Shown here: one piece after another, positions 54,425-64,000 of the stretch | Layout of the letters: each line of letters begins with the position of its first letter | Position numbering within the stretch: position 1 is the stretch's first letter | Assembly (NCBI GenBank): GCA_020744425.1 | Contig: JAGMUV010000006.1 | Location: 3,410,001 to 3,474,000 of the forward strand | DNA: 64,000 nt | Source of the DNA: Dactylonectria macrodidyma | Lineage: Eukaryota > Ascomycota > Sordariomycetes > Hypocreales > Nectriaceae | Reading direction: 5' to 3' | Translations under genes and position numbers: made by a program | Notes under the pieces: model-generated | The model's input: the letters and a program-made list of their open reading frames with translations, nothing else | Told to the model about the DNA's origin: nothing | Databases searched by the model: none

Positions 54425-55617
54425 AGATTGGCTTCTTTCGCGGTTTGTGTTTGACTGCTTGCTTTCTTGCTGAATTCTGAATTGACGACATTGCGCATCG
54501 TTTTACCTCCCTTCCAGTCAATGCAAAACGTGATCAACTGTATAAGGTCCATTCAACTCAAATATGCCAAGCCAGTGAGGTGAAGTTGGGACTTAGTTAG
54601 GATGACACTTAAAAGGGTCGAAGAGGTAATCCACAAACCAGTGTCCGTACAAGACTGTCCTTTCAGAGCAATGGCATCGCAATATAAGGTTCCGCGTCAG
54701 ATTCGACCCATCTTCACCAACACTATCTAATCGCGATCCTTTCGATCAGCCCGTGGTTGGCGAACTAGAGATGGCTTCACGAGTTGGTCTTCCAAGTTTG
54801 GCTAGGAGTAACAGTGAACACGGAACTTGACGCCAAGAGCGAAAGTAATCTCCGCGAGTAAGTTAAGAAATGCGCCGCAAGCCATTTTCGAGACTACACG
54901 GCGGTCTCACTGCAAAATGATGACAATCACAAGAGCGCAATCAACTGTCAACGACATGGCGTCAATGTTCCATTGTCAAACACAGCAGGGCAAGATAAGA
55001 ACCCTCGTGCATGCTTGTTGCAGTGGTTTTCTACACACGTAAGGTAAGCAGCCTCATCTCACGGGATGAAGTGAGATCAAGTGCAACAAGTGAGAAAGCC
55101 AAGCAATACATAGACCACGTGCGACGAAATGTTGCCCTCACTATTGGATGTCAGCAGCTTTCAATCCTCGGCTTTTGGTGTCCATACAATTCCATGTTTT
55201 TAATGAAATCATTGACAGCAGTAGTAGTTTCGACATAATGCTGACAGAGATAATAGCGGAAAGGATGTTCTGCACGACATAATAAGCTTACTTTATAGTT
55301 GGCACACCAATAATATGCGAAGAACAATGTGTCTGTGAAACCCCCTCGAATGAGCATGACCTAAGAAGCGACAATGTATAAGGGTAGACTCATCGTTTGA
55401 CCAATTCACTCCTCGGAATGTAACGACGCACAACACCACCGGGCAAGAGTCTGCTCTTATGGGGTAGATGTAAATTGCCGCACGTTTGCCGCCCAGCTAC
55501 TCAATTTAATATCCAGACATCCTCACAGCCATTTATTCGTCGTGCTCCAGCCAACTATCAAGCCATTGGTATGCCACAGAAGACATCGTTTCCCCTTCTC
55601 TGAAACTCACAAGAGGC
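54425..55617. other. Intergenic region
   Basis: 1.2 kb without a recognisable gene. Open stretches of about 70 codons on both strands have no motif. Confidence 0.5.
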
Positions 55618-56262
55618 ATGTATTCTCTTGCCCGCTTCGTGCCTTCCTTCGCTGCCTTGGCCTTATTTACGGCCACAGCCAACACACAAGTCACCGGTTA
55701 AATCCGTTGCCTGGATGGAATCCCCAACGATATTGTCTCAGACGATGCCATTCAGCTTGTCACAGGCCTTCGTGCCGCCAGCGGCCGCCAATTCGCAGGT
55801 CTCGCCGATCCCATCAGGTTGTCGAGCGGCGCCAGTAGCGGCGATAACGAGTCGTCTTTCTTCCTCGGTAGCGCGAGATTGACCGTGACGAACGAATTTA
55901 TCTTCGAGTCTACTTCAGTATCATTCGACTCATTCGCCACGGCTATCGAGAAGGTCAGGGCCTAGTGTTGTAGCGACTTTCCCACATGTATTCCCGGAAC
56001 CTCGGAAATGCAGGGTGATACGGGATTGACCGTCAGACTCTCCATTTCCCGCAGCTCTAATGATGCTGGGTTTTTTTTTATGTTAGAAATTGTAAAAACC
56101 ACGGTCGTTGGCAATACACATCTTTCATGTGTGGTTCTGCTGCAACCTCTTAGCCTGGACTGTTGGGTTTTGCCGTGTGCCTCGGACAGCTTCGGAATTT
56201 TCTCATTGGCCTCGGAAAAATACAAGAATAGCTCAAATAGATCTCATTGGCGATGGCAATGA
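55618..56262 (+). pseudogene. Secreted-protein ORF interrupted by two in-frame stops
   Basis: From the ATG at 55618 one frame runs 645 bp with only two stops, TAA at 55699-55701 and TAG at 55963-55965. It starts with a signal peptide (MYSLARFVPSFAALALFTAT). Then comes LVTGLRAASGRQFAGLADP, followed by SFFLGSARLTVTNEFIFEST, and after the second stop a CCSDFPTCIPG cysteine cluster. The continuity of frame across both stops suggests a once complete small secreted cysteine-containing protein. Both stops could come from C-to-T changes of CAA and CAG codons, as RIP would produce, but that is inference. Alternatively each stop lies in an unrecognised intron (a GTTAAA donor abuts the first). The family is unknown. 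Confidence 0.5.
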
Positions 56263-56558
56263 TTAATTTGGACTTTTTTTTAGAATGTTCTGTAGTTTTT
56301 AGTTATTCCGTCTGAGATTGGAACTGACTGAGTTACAAAATCAACACTGTTCATTGCAACACTAACAGGAGGGACCGGTCCGGCAAGCGGCCTGCCAAAG
56401 AAAGCCTGGAGGAACTGTTCAGGCGTAATGAAGCTGGTGAATAAGTGCTGCTTCGAGGTAGAATACACACACACACGCACACACAATTTATTTCGCCCGG
56501 TGGCTTATAACCAATAGGGCACTAGTTGCTATTGTACATTTCCGTTTCCCAAGCTTTG

Positions 56559-56722
56559 TCATAATCTCATAAAAGCCCATACAGCGTCAATTTCTGCTTT
56601 TGCTTCTTCCTTTTCAATCTTTCCGCGGGTCTCGTGGGCCTCTTCCTCGCTCGGACCGCCATGCTTCCACCTGTGCTCGGAGATGAAGAGGTGTATCTCC
56701 ACCTCGCGCTCCTTCTGTATCC
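56559..56722 (-). pseudogene. Terminal exon of an unidentified protein
   Basis: After an acceptor (AAATAG) at 56723, one minus-strand frame reads IQKEREVEIHLFISEHRWKH, GGPSEEEAHETRGKIEKEE and AKAEIDAVWAFMRL before a TGA at 56559-56561. It looks like a genuine hydrophilic C-terminus. The upstream exon cannot be connected: candidate frames (one with a membrane-like ALGAAVPLVLADLF-type stretch near 56770) carry stops. It is probably a relic at the edge of RIP-like DNA. No family recognised. Confidence 0.35.
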
Positions 56723-57919
56723 CTATTTAGCGGCATTACTACCACGGGATCGAGATAAAGAGGTCCGCCAGGACCAAGGGCACAGCAGCCCCCAGTACTG
56801 CACTTCTTGAAATCCACATTAAAACTGTGGTCGCGCAGGGTTGTTAATGAAAGATGGCAAACACAGTGGCAATAGGAAACCAGGGGCCGAATAACCTTCA
56901 GGCACACGCCAGAGCCAACACCGGAAGTACTGCAGCCACACAAGCGCTTTAGCAAGAGGCAGAGCGCCATTTATATCTAACTCTGGACGGAAAAGATTAG
57001 TATGAACGACTTTCTCTTTAAACGAAGAGTGCTAGGGGTTACTGATCCGGGACGTGACTGTGGCGAAGGACGGTAGACAGTAGTCTACATACTTTAATGC
57101 AGAAAGCACACTACACTTTGAAACCAGGAACTAAGCTAATTTCTAGGACATTAAAATCTCTGGATACTACTGAGTAAGCGCAAAATAGTAGGAAAGGTCG
57201 TTAAATTTATAGAATAAGCCTAAATCCTTAAGTAATTCAGAATCAGTCTGTAACTAAATAAAGCTAAGCGCTGAGGGAAGACTGTAAGTAGAAGGACCTA
57301 TACATAAGGCATATACCTCCCCTTATAGGAGCCTAAAAGCATATATACGTTAGTATTTAGGACTGCGATCTATAGAGGTTGGAAGCCTGTTGTAGATAGA
57401 GGTCTAGAAGGAAAAGTGGGAAGTTTAGAGACAGCTGGTTAAATGCTAAATGCGTTAGCGAAGTGGGGCATAATGGATAAACATCCGGAAGGCGCTTCAG
57501 CCGTCAGTTAAACCCCGCTTACTGGGCATAGCTGCTGAGAAATGGCGGCTAAAACCGAGTAGGAATAGAACCTGAACATGAACCTAGATGGCATAAAGAG
57601 CAGTCAGGGGCAAGTATAAATAAGTTATAGTGTTTAAGCAGTAGGGTTTATGTAGCCTGATATCTTTATAGTTTCTTTAAGGAAGGGATATTTGGAATTT
57701 TACTATTCATCAGTCTGTCCTGGTAGGCCCACGTAGTACGGCACCGGGGTGAGGCGATTTGGAACATCTGGCTCTCCAAGGCCCGAAAACACGAGACCCA
57801 CTTGATCCCAGGCAACGACATTCAGCAGCTTGTAAGCTGGGCCGTGACATTGACTTGACGTTAACAAGCTTCACCTTCATAGCGGCTCCAACACCTGCAG
57901 CTCCAGCCCGTTCGTCACT
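56723..57919. repeat. AT-rich, TpA-rich DNA (probable RIP-mutated repeat) and V-ATPase promoter
   Basis: From about 57060 to 57700 the sequence is rich in TA dinucleotides, stops occur in all frames, and composition changes abruptly at about 57700 where ordinary DNA resumes. No element can be identified. The last 200 bp should contain the promoter of the V-ATPase gene. Confidence 0.5.
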
Positions 57920-60753
57920 ATGGCTCCAGCACAAGATACCATATTCCGCTCTGCGGACATGAGTATGGTGCAGCTGTACATCTCCAGCGAAATCGGTCGC
58001 GAAGTCGTAACGGCCCTCGGAGAGCTTGGTCTCCTCCAGTTCCGAGATGTATGTAACACCCCCAATGCATCCCAATCTCGAGTCGGACATCCATAGCTAA
58101 GTATCTTCCCGTCCTACAGCTCAACAGCGGAGTCAGTGCTTTCCAACGCGCCTACACCCAAGATATTCGACGACTCGACAATGTTGATCGACAGCTACGT
58201 ACGTCATCCGTGTGCCGTCAACAACCGACAGACCCTAAATCCCCGCGACAGGTTACTTATATGCTCAGATGGAGAAGGCTGGAATTCCTCTCCGCAAGCT
58301 CGACCTCGACAGCGAGAGGCTCGCGAACCCAACTACCTCGGAGATCAATGAACTTGCCGAACGGAGCCAGTGCCTGGAGCAGCGCATCTACCAGCTCAAC
58401 GACAGCTACGAGACCTTGAAGAAGCGCGAGGTTGAGCTCACTGAATGGCGCTGGGTCCTTCGGGAGGCTGGTGGCTTCTTCGACCTTGCCCGCGGCAATG
58501 TCGAGGAGATCCGCCACTCTATCGAGCAAGAGGATGCCCCTCTGCTCCAGGACGTCGAGCAACATAACTTCGCCCCCGAGGTCGAAGGTTCCTTCTCGGG
58601 TATGAATATTGGATTTGTGGCCGGTGTGATTTCCCGGGACCGCGTCGGTTCTCTCGAGCGCATCCTCTGGCGCACCCTCCGTGGCAACCTCTTCATGAAC
58701 CAGTCGGAGATTCCCGAGCCTCTTACTGACCCCACCACCAACGAGCAGATCAACAAGAACGTCTTTGTCATCTTTGCGCACGGCAAGGAGATTCTCGCCA
58801 AGATTCGCAGGACCTCCAAGTCCATGGGCGCCGAGATCTACAATGTTGACGAGCACAGTGATCCCCGCCGCGATCAGATACACGAGGTCAACGCTCACCT
58901 CAACGACGTTCAGAACGTCCTGCATAACACTCAACAGACACTGAACGCGGAGCTTGCCCAGATCTCCCAGGCCCTCTCTACCTGGATGGTGCTCGTCACT
59001 AAGGAGAAGGCCGTGTATGACACGCTCAATAACTTCTCCTACGATCGTGCTCGTCGCACTCTCATCGCCGAAGGCTGGGCACCTACTAATGACGTTGGAC
59101 GTATCCGAGCGACTCTCCAGGAGGTCACCAACAGAGCCGGTCTCTCTGTTCCGTCCATCATCAACAAGATCCGCACCAACAAGACGCCTCCCACGTACCT
59201 CAAGACGAACAAGTTCACTGAGGCCTTCCAGACCATCGTCAATGCCTATGGTACGGCTACCTATCAGGAGGTTAATCCTGCCGTCCCTGTCATTGTTACC
59301 TTCCCTTTCCTGTTCGCCGTCATGTTCGGTGACTTGGGCCACGCCATCATCATGCTCGCGGCAGCTCTGGCCATGATTTACTGGGAGCAGCCTCTTAAGA
59401 AGGTCTCATTCGAGCTCTTCGCCATGCTCTATTATGGTCGTTACATTGTCCTTATTATGTCGATCTTCTCTATCTTTACCGGCCTCATCTATAACGATAT
59501 CTTCTCCAAGTCCCTCACACTATTCCCCAGCGCCTGGCACTGGAAGGTTCCTGATGACTATAAGAAATATCGGAGCCTTGAAGCTGAACTTAACGACACC
59601 GGCTATCGGTACCCCTTCGGCCTGGACTGGATGTGGCATAAAACTAGAGCTGAAAACGACCTTCTCTTCAGCAACAGTTACAAGATGAAGATGAGCATCA
59701 TCATGGGCTGGGCTCACATGACCTACTCGCTCACCTTTGCGTACATTAACGCCAGGCACTTCAAGAGGCCTATCGACATCTGGGGCAACTTTGTTCCCGG
59801 AATGATCTTCTTCCAGTCGATCTTCGGCTACCTGGTCATCTGTATTATTTACAAGTGGTCCGTCAACTGGAACGACCCCACCAACCCTCGTGAACCTCCT
59901 AGCCTGCTCAACATGTTGATCTATATGTTCTTGCAGCCTGGCACCATCGACGTTCAGCTTTACCCTGGCCAAGCCGGTGTGCAGATATTCCTGACCCTGC
60001 TAGCTGTCGTCCAGGTCCCTATTCTGCTCTTCCTGAAGCCTTTCTACCTGCGCTGGGAGCATAACCGTGCCCATGCCCAGGGCTACCGGATCGTCGGCGA
60101 GACCTCGTGTGTCAGCGCGCTTGATGGCGAAGATGATGAGACCGACAACGGCCATGCGGTTGATGATCTTCACAGCGTCGAGTCGGATGGTGAAGGTGTT
60201 GCTATGATGGCGCGGGATCTGCACGGCGATGGCGAGCATGAGGAGTTTGATTTCAGCGAAGTGATGATTCACCAAGTTATTCACACCATCGGTAAGTCTG
60301 AGCTTTTCCTCATGTATTGTAAGACTAACCAGACCCCAGAGTTCTGTCTGAACTGTGTCTCACACACGGCTTCATACCTTCGTCTGTGGGCGCTATCCCT
60401 GGCACATCAGCAGCTCAGCATCGTCCTATGGGACCAGACCCTTGGTGGTGTTCTCGACCTCGAAGGAATCACCGGCATACTTGGTGGTGTCATGATCGTG
60501 ATTGGCTTTTACATATGGTTTACACTCAGTAAGTTATTCACTGATAAATATCTTGTTCTATCGACTGACGCTCCATGTAGCTATTGCCATTCTGGTCCTG
60601 ATGGAAGGCACTTCGGCCATGCTGCACTCCCTGCGTCTGGCCTGGGTCGAGTCCTTCTCCAAGTTCGCCGAGTTCTCCGGCTGGCCTTTCGCCCCCTTCT
60701 CTTTTACTGCGACATTAGAGGAGTCGGAAGAGCTCAAGGGGTACCTGTGCTGA
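57920..60753 (+). CDS. V-type proton ATPase 116-kDa subunit a (Vph1-like)
   Basis: Five exons, 57920-58048, 58120-58198, 58252-60291, 60340-60528 and 60581-60753, give 869 aa in phase. [20 protein letters not shown] and [20 protein letters not shown] are the strongly conserved start of the cytosolic half. A coiled-coil region follows, then [31 protein letters not shown] helices, and [12 protein letters not shown]. The proton-channel helix [20 protein letters not shown] carries the essential Arg. The C-terminus is [20 protein letters not shown]. The protein anchors the Vo sector and carries protons across the vacuolar or Golgi membrane. It is a core gene, codon-rich in C/G third positions compared with neighbours. 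I use no symbol because paralogue identity cannot be proven. Confidence 0.97.
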
Positions 60754-61089
60754 TGAGCGCTTCTTGCTCCGGCGGAAAGCATGGGATGTTCCTGCTCATG
60801 TGTTTCGGGTTGTAGAATTAGTTCTCGTGGAACATATCATCCAACGATGAGTCCCGTCATAGAACGATCAGCACAGCATTGCAACAAGTGCGTGTTCACT
60901 TTACTTTAAGACCCTTGAGGCATGGATACCGTTCTGAGGAACCCCTACACTGTGATTGCTTTTGAACCTGCCTGCACCAGTGTCAAGTACACCTTATAGT
61001 CCTGATTGTTGGCAATAGTAGACTTGGAGGTCAAGGTGCAATATCTGAAAACAGCTGTTGTTAATAGAACCATTGCCAAGCGAGGACTC
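60754..61089. other. Intergenic region downstream of the V-ATPase gene
   Basis: 336 bp with the likely 3' UTR. Nothing else is recognised. Confidence 0.5.
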
Positions 61090-61475
61090 CGCACGGCGTG
61101 GACGAGCGGCTCCGTCAGCTGCGCGGCTCGCCGCTCGATTTCGGAGGCGTCCCGCTCGTCCTCTTCTGCGGCGACTTCCACCAGTTTGGCCCTGTCTGAG
61201 AGAGATCTATCTTGCTTCCAAGCAGTGCTATCATGTGGGACGATGAACGGTCCTTCACGGCCAAGCAGAGGTACATCACAAGGCACATGCACTGTGGAAC
61301 AGGTTCATGACGGTGATCATGTTGAAAGAACAGGTCCGCGCCGCCGGCGATCCAGAGCTGCAGCGGCTTCTGAGGCGTGTACGTGAAGGGCAGCAGAGTA
61401 AGGTGGACCTGAACTACCCGAACGGCACGTGCTTCCACGACGGCAGGTGTATCCTGTGGCAGTCCGATGTCACGG
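61090..61475 (+). pseudogene. PIF1-like helicase fragment with stop and frameshift
   Basis: A frame from about 61090 reads VDERLRQLRGSPLDFGGVPL, then VLFCGDFHQFGPV, a TGA at 61197-61199, and ERSILLPSSAIMWDDERSFT. This is the motif block (LFCGDFxQFxPV) of fungal PIF1-type DNA helicases. After a frame change near 61290 it continues as FMTVIMLKEQVRAAGDPELQ and RLLRRVREG, then [17 protein letters not shown]. The P-loop and C-terminal motifs are absent. These helicase genes are often multicopy and mobile in fungi. This copy is dead and abuts a retrotransposon piece. Confidence 0.8.
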
Positions 61476-61477
61476 CT

Positions 61478-61700
61478 TCTTTGGCCGCTCGATCGGCTGC
61501 TTCATTGCCGTATGGACCCTTGTGGGCAGGGATCCATCGAATCTCGACAGTCAAGCCGTGCGTTCGTAGTTCCTGTATTCACTGCGTTATGTCTTGGAGA
61601 AGGTATGACCCCGATTTGCCCCTAGGCCTCACCACCGACTTGATAGCTGCTTGGTTATCTGTGTAGACCAAGATTTTCTTTTCCTCCAGGCACACAATTC
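61478..61700 (-). mobile_element. RNase H fragment of a LINE/Tad-like retrotransposon
   Basis: On the minus strand, from about 61700, KKILVYTDNQAAIKSVVRP is followed by GKSGSYLLQDIT, a TGA, then [20 protein letters not shown] and [26 protein letters not shown] and [21 protein letters not shown] are hallmark RNase H motifs of fungal non-LTR retrotransposon ORF2 proteins. Only about 75 codons remain. The junction with the opposite-strand helicase fragment is near 61475-61480, which suggests a nested or joined insertion. No poly(A) end or target duplication is evident. Confidence 0.8.
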
Positions 61701-62005
61701 AAGTGCAAAATTCATCAAGCTTCCCAACGCACCCTCCCCCAACTGTTTAATGTTGAAAAACCATAGCAGAATGTACCCCCGACTATATTAAAAACTCATT
61801 TTCAACATACCGCCTACTACAGCCGACCAATGCCCCTTTTCTGCCTCTGTTTTGATGTTCTCTAGGGTAGTGATGATGACAAATACGGGGTCCACTTCTG
61901 GTCAACCAGCCAATTGTAGGTCGTCTGATATCCTCAGCAGATTCGATCGGTAAGCAGATGCGCTCTGGACATGATGGAACGCGACACTTGCAAAGATGCG
62001 TCGCG
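61701..62005. other. Intergenic region
   Basis: About 300 bp between the retrotransposon relic and the carrier gene. It contains the carrier promoter; an in-frame upstream ATG lies at 61958. Confidence 0.5.
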
Positions 62006-63246
62006 ATGCCTCCCACAGCGCCGGCCATTTCGCCAGTAAAGAGATGGGCTACTAACGCGACGGATACCCAGCTCAACGCCTTTTCGGGGGCCGTCAGCGG
62101 CCTCGCATCGGGTATCTTCACCTGCCCCCTGGATGTCATCAAAATTCGGCTCCAGGCGCAAGGGAGCCTTGTCCCGACCCATGCTTATGCTGCCCTCAAG
62201 TCGCAATCGCGAGCGCATCATGAGCTCTACAGTGGCCTCTTCAAGACGGCGCGGATTATATGGAGAGGCGAAGGTCTTCATGGGATGTATCGAGGAATTG
62301 GCCCTCTTGTTCTCGGCTATCTCCCTACCTGGGCCATTTGGTTCACAGTGTATCAGCAGTCAAAAGTAATAATCCGCCAATCATATCGTAAGTAGTTTCA
62401 AATCACAAGGGAGCAGATGGCTAGAGCACTGCAGAGCCAGTTGCTAACTCGGGAACTCCAGCTTCTCTTTCATCAAGCCCCAACACGGTAAATATGATCT
62501 CATCCATCGCAGCCGGTTTCGCGTCAACGGTAGCAACCAACCCGATATGGACAGTCAAAGTCCGCCTCATGTCCCAAGCCTATCGACCATGTAGAAACCG
62601 ACTGTTTCAGCGGAGAAGGGCCTATAGACCCCATTGGCACTATCACTCGACACTCGATGCCGCCTACAAAATGTACATGACCGAGGGCATGGGCGCCTTT
62701 TACTCTGGCCTGCGAGCGTCTCTGCTCGGCTTATCACACGTTGCGATCCAATTTCCGGCCTACGAATATCTCAAAATGCAATTCACAGGCAAAGCGATGG
62801 GCGCATCTCGATCAGATGGCGACGATGGAGCAGAGTGGATAGGCATTTTATCCGCTTCTCTCCTGTCCAAGATGGTCGCCAGTTGCGTGACCTACCCACA
62901 CGAAGTAATTCGGACGAGGCTGCAAACTCAACGCCGTCCAGTACCTGGCGCCGAGTTTCTAGAGGGTCTCGGGGGCTTCAACGGGCTACGAAACGCGGGT
63001 CTGAGCAACGTGTTGCTGCAACCCAAGTATCGTGGTGTTGTTCATGCGTTTCGGCTCATTTTGCGAGAGGAAGGCTGGAGGGTGCTGTATAATGGAATGG
63101 GTGTCAACATGGCGCGCAGTCTTCCCGCTGCCACAGTCACCATGTTGACGTATGAATATGTCATGAGCTCCTTGTCACGCATAAAGGAGGCGGCCGTGGA
63201 AGGAGAATTCGGTGAGGGTGGGAAGGCGTTGAGAGCCGGTGGGTAG
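62006..63246 (+). CDS. Mitochondrial carrier family protein, NAD+/pyrimidine-nucleotide type
   Basis: Two exons, 62006-62387 and 62462-63246, give 388 aa in phase. The three carrier signatures are CPLDVIKIRLQAQ, NPIWTVKVRLMSQ and YPHEVIRTRLQTQ, one per repeat. The odd second motif with Trp (NPIW) and the block LRASLLGLSHVAIQFPAYEY are typical of the NAD+ (Ndt1/Yia6), FAD/folate and pyrimidine-nucleotide (Rim2) branch; the NAD+ type fits best by eye. The protein sits in the inner mitochondrial membrane. I chose the ATG at 62006, which leaves a normal short N-terminus; 61958 would add 16 residues. The last 20 residues are an extra hydrophilic tail. It converges on the HET gene with only 38 bp between the stops. 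Confidence 0.92.
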
Positions 63247-63284
63247 GATATACCATCTGTCAATTAATGATTAACGATCATGTT

Positions 63285-64000
63285 TTATACAAGAGTAAAC
63301 GTTTCAAGGTGTGTGGGGGTTGTGTGATGCTCATCATGTACCCAACCCTCTCCGTGGCTCATGCCGGCTACAAAGGAGACTCCAAAAAATTCCATCTTGT
63401 CCGGTTGAGTGGTTGAAGGTCTTAGGACGGTAGGCAATGAGCAGCCTGCGAGAAGAACGACTCGGTCGTCGAGTTGAAGTTGGAAGTTGGAGACGCCGAC
63501 GTGTCCAGACGACGTTAAAAATAAGACGCTGCCGCCTAGGAAGGGATCGAATCGAATGACGCCGTCGATAAACTCAGAGAATCCTGCGTCTACAGAGTTG
63601 TAGGCCCAAGGGAGATCTCCTCGCTGAGCAGACTTTCCGATTTCCTGGATCCACCCAAAGAACCAATCTTGGAGCTCATTGTTATTCTTTGGCCTGGCCG
63701 GGCCGGGAGTCGAGAGTACTTTGATTTGTGAAATACTGGAGCCCCTCAGCAAGAGTTCGCGCGACTTTGAGAATTCCAGCAGGTGAAGATCGACTTTGCT
63801 GTCTCCCGCAGCCCAGGAGTCGAGCTGGCTGGCGGCCCATCTCTTCATGGGAAACTTGGCAGGCGTTTGGAGATCCATGACCCACGAGGGCAACGAACTC
63901 TTGTGTCGCAGCGGTGGCAAGCTTTCCAGGTACTTTAGCGTACCCGAAAGTCGGATTGTGTATTTCGCAAAGTCTTGATAGACCCGAGAGTAAGAGAGGG
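63285..64000 (-). CDS. HET-family (heterokaryon incompatibility-like) protein, C-terminal part, cut by window edge
   Basis: The minus-strand frame is open from the window edge to a TAA at 63285-63287, about 238 codons. VYQDFAKYTIRLSGTLKYLE followed by LPSWVMDLQTP matches the region just after the HET domain, where fungal proteins read VY-x-D-x-A then LPSWVPDW. The middle is WFFGWIQEIGKSAQRGDLPW, and the end has DDRVVLLAGCSLPTVLRP, FVAGMSHGEGW and EFFGVSF, also typical of HET C-termini (GDxVxxLxGxxxPxVLRP; xGxxYVxGIMxGE). The HET domain itself would lie beyond the window. The family triggers cell death on non-self fusion. No lesion is seen in this part. Confidence 0.85.
   Translation of the reverse strand, partial: LSYSRVYQDFAKYTIRLSGTLKYLESLPPLRHKSSLPSWVMDLQTPAKFPMKRWAASQLDSWAAGDSKVDLHLLEFSKSRELLLRGSSISQIKVLSTPGPARPKNNNELQDWFFGWIQEIGKSAQRGDLPWAYNSVDAGFSEFIDGVIRFDPFLGGSVLFLTSSGHVGVSNFQLQLDDRVVLLAGCSLPTVLRPSTTQPDKMEFFGVSFVAGMSHGEGWVHDEHHTTPTHLETFTLV

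Noticed and set aside
58257..59342. Long minus-strand open frame (361 codons) across the V-ATPase gene
   Set aside because: It is exactly antisense to the conserved subunit a exon; its Val/Leu/Asp/Gly-rich composition is the usual shadow of a C/G-ending coding strand.

Overview
The window is nuclear DNA of a filamentous ascomycete (Pezizomycotina). Genes carry short introns of about 45-130 nt with GTRNGT donors and CTAAC-like branch points. The families are typical of this group: Zn2Cys6 regulators, MFS and AAAP transporters, HET and NACHT proteins, fungal rhodopsin-domain proteins, tannase, berberine-bridge oxidase and NCS1 permease. Patches of AT-rich, TpA-rich DNA look like RIP-mutated repeats. 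I cannot name the species; a Sordariomycete is a reasonable guess but unproven.

Layout. 0-9 kb: an amino-acid permease, an MFS exporter, and a regulator whose DNA-binding end is degenerate, followed by AT-rich repeat-like DNA. 10.6-19.3 kb: an oxidative-enzyme block with a frameshifted berberine-bridge-type FAD oxidase, a divergent secreted six-bladed-propeller protein, a short-chain dehydrogenase, a broken enoyl-CoA hydratase and a TauD-type dioxygenase. 19.9-20.9 kb: relics, including a NACHT fragment. 20.9-31.2 kb: four intact minus-strand genes (tannase/feruloyl esterase, ACS-type MFS transporter, Zn2Cys6 regulator, secreted intradiol dioxygenase) that could form an aromatic-ester utilisation cluster, interrupted by a decayed caspase-like gene. 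34-42 kb: a small secreted cysteine-rich protein, a tRNA-Ser(AGA), an O-methyltransferase, an unknown protein with a damaged splice donor, and a GMC oxidoreductase. 44-54 kb: a seven-TM rhodopsin-domain protein, a purine-cytosine permease, a small secreted protein, and an unusual metalloprotease with three H-type lectin repeats. 55-57.7 kb: a secreted-protein ORF with two in-frame stops, and RIP-like DNA. 57.9-64 kb: core genes (V-ATPase subunit a, mitochondrial NAD-type carrier) with PIF1 helicase and LINE RNase H relics between them, ending in a HET-family protein cut by the window edge.

The window reads as accessory territory in active decay beside a conserved block. At least eight genes carry visible lesions. 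Death/incompatibility-type modules (NACHT, caspase-like, HET) occur three times. There is no polyketide synthase, NRPS or terpene-synthase backbone, so the tailoring-type enzymes do not form a complete classical biosynthetic cluster here. All coordinates and splice sites come from reading the sequence; family names come from recognising motifs, without any database search.
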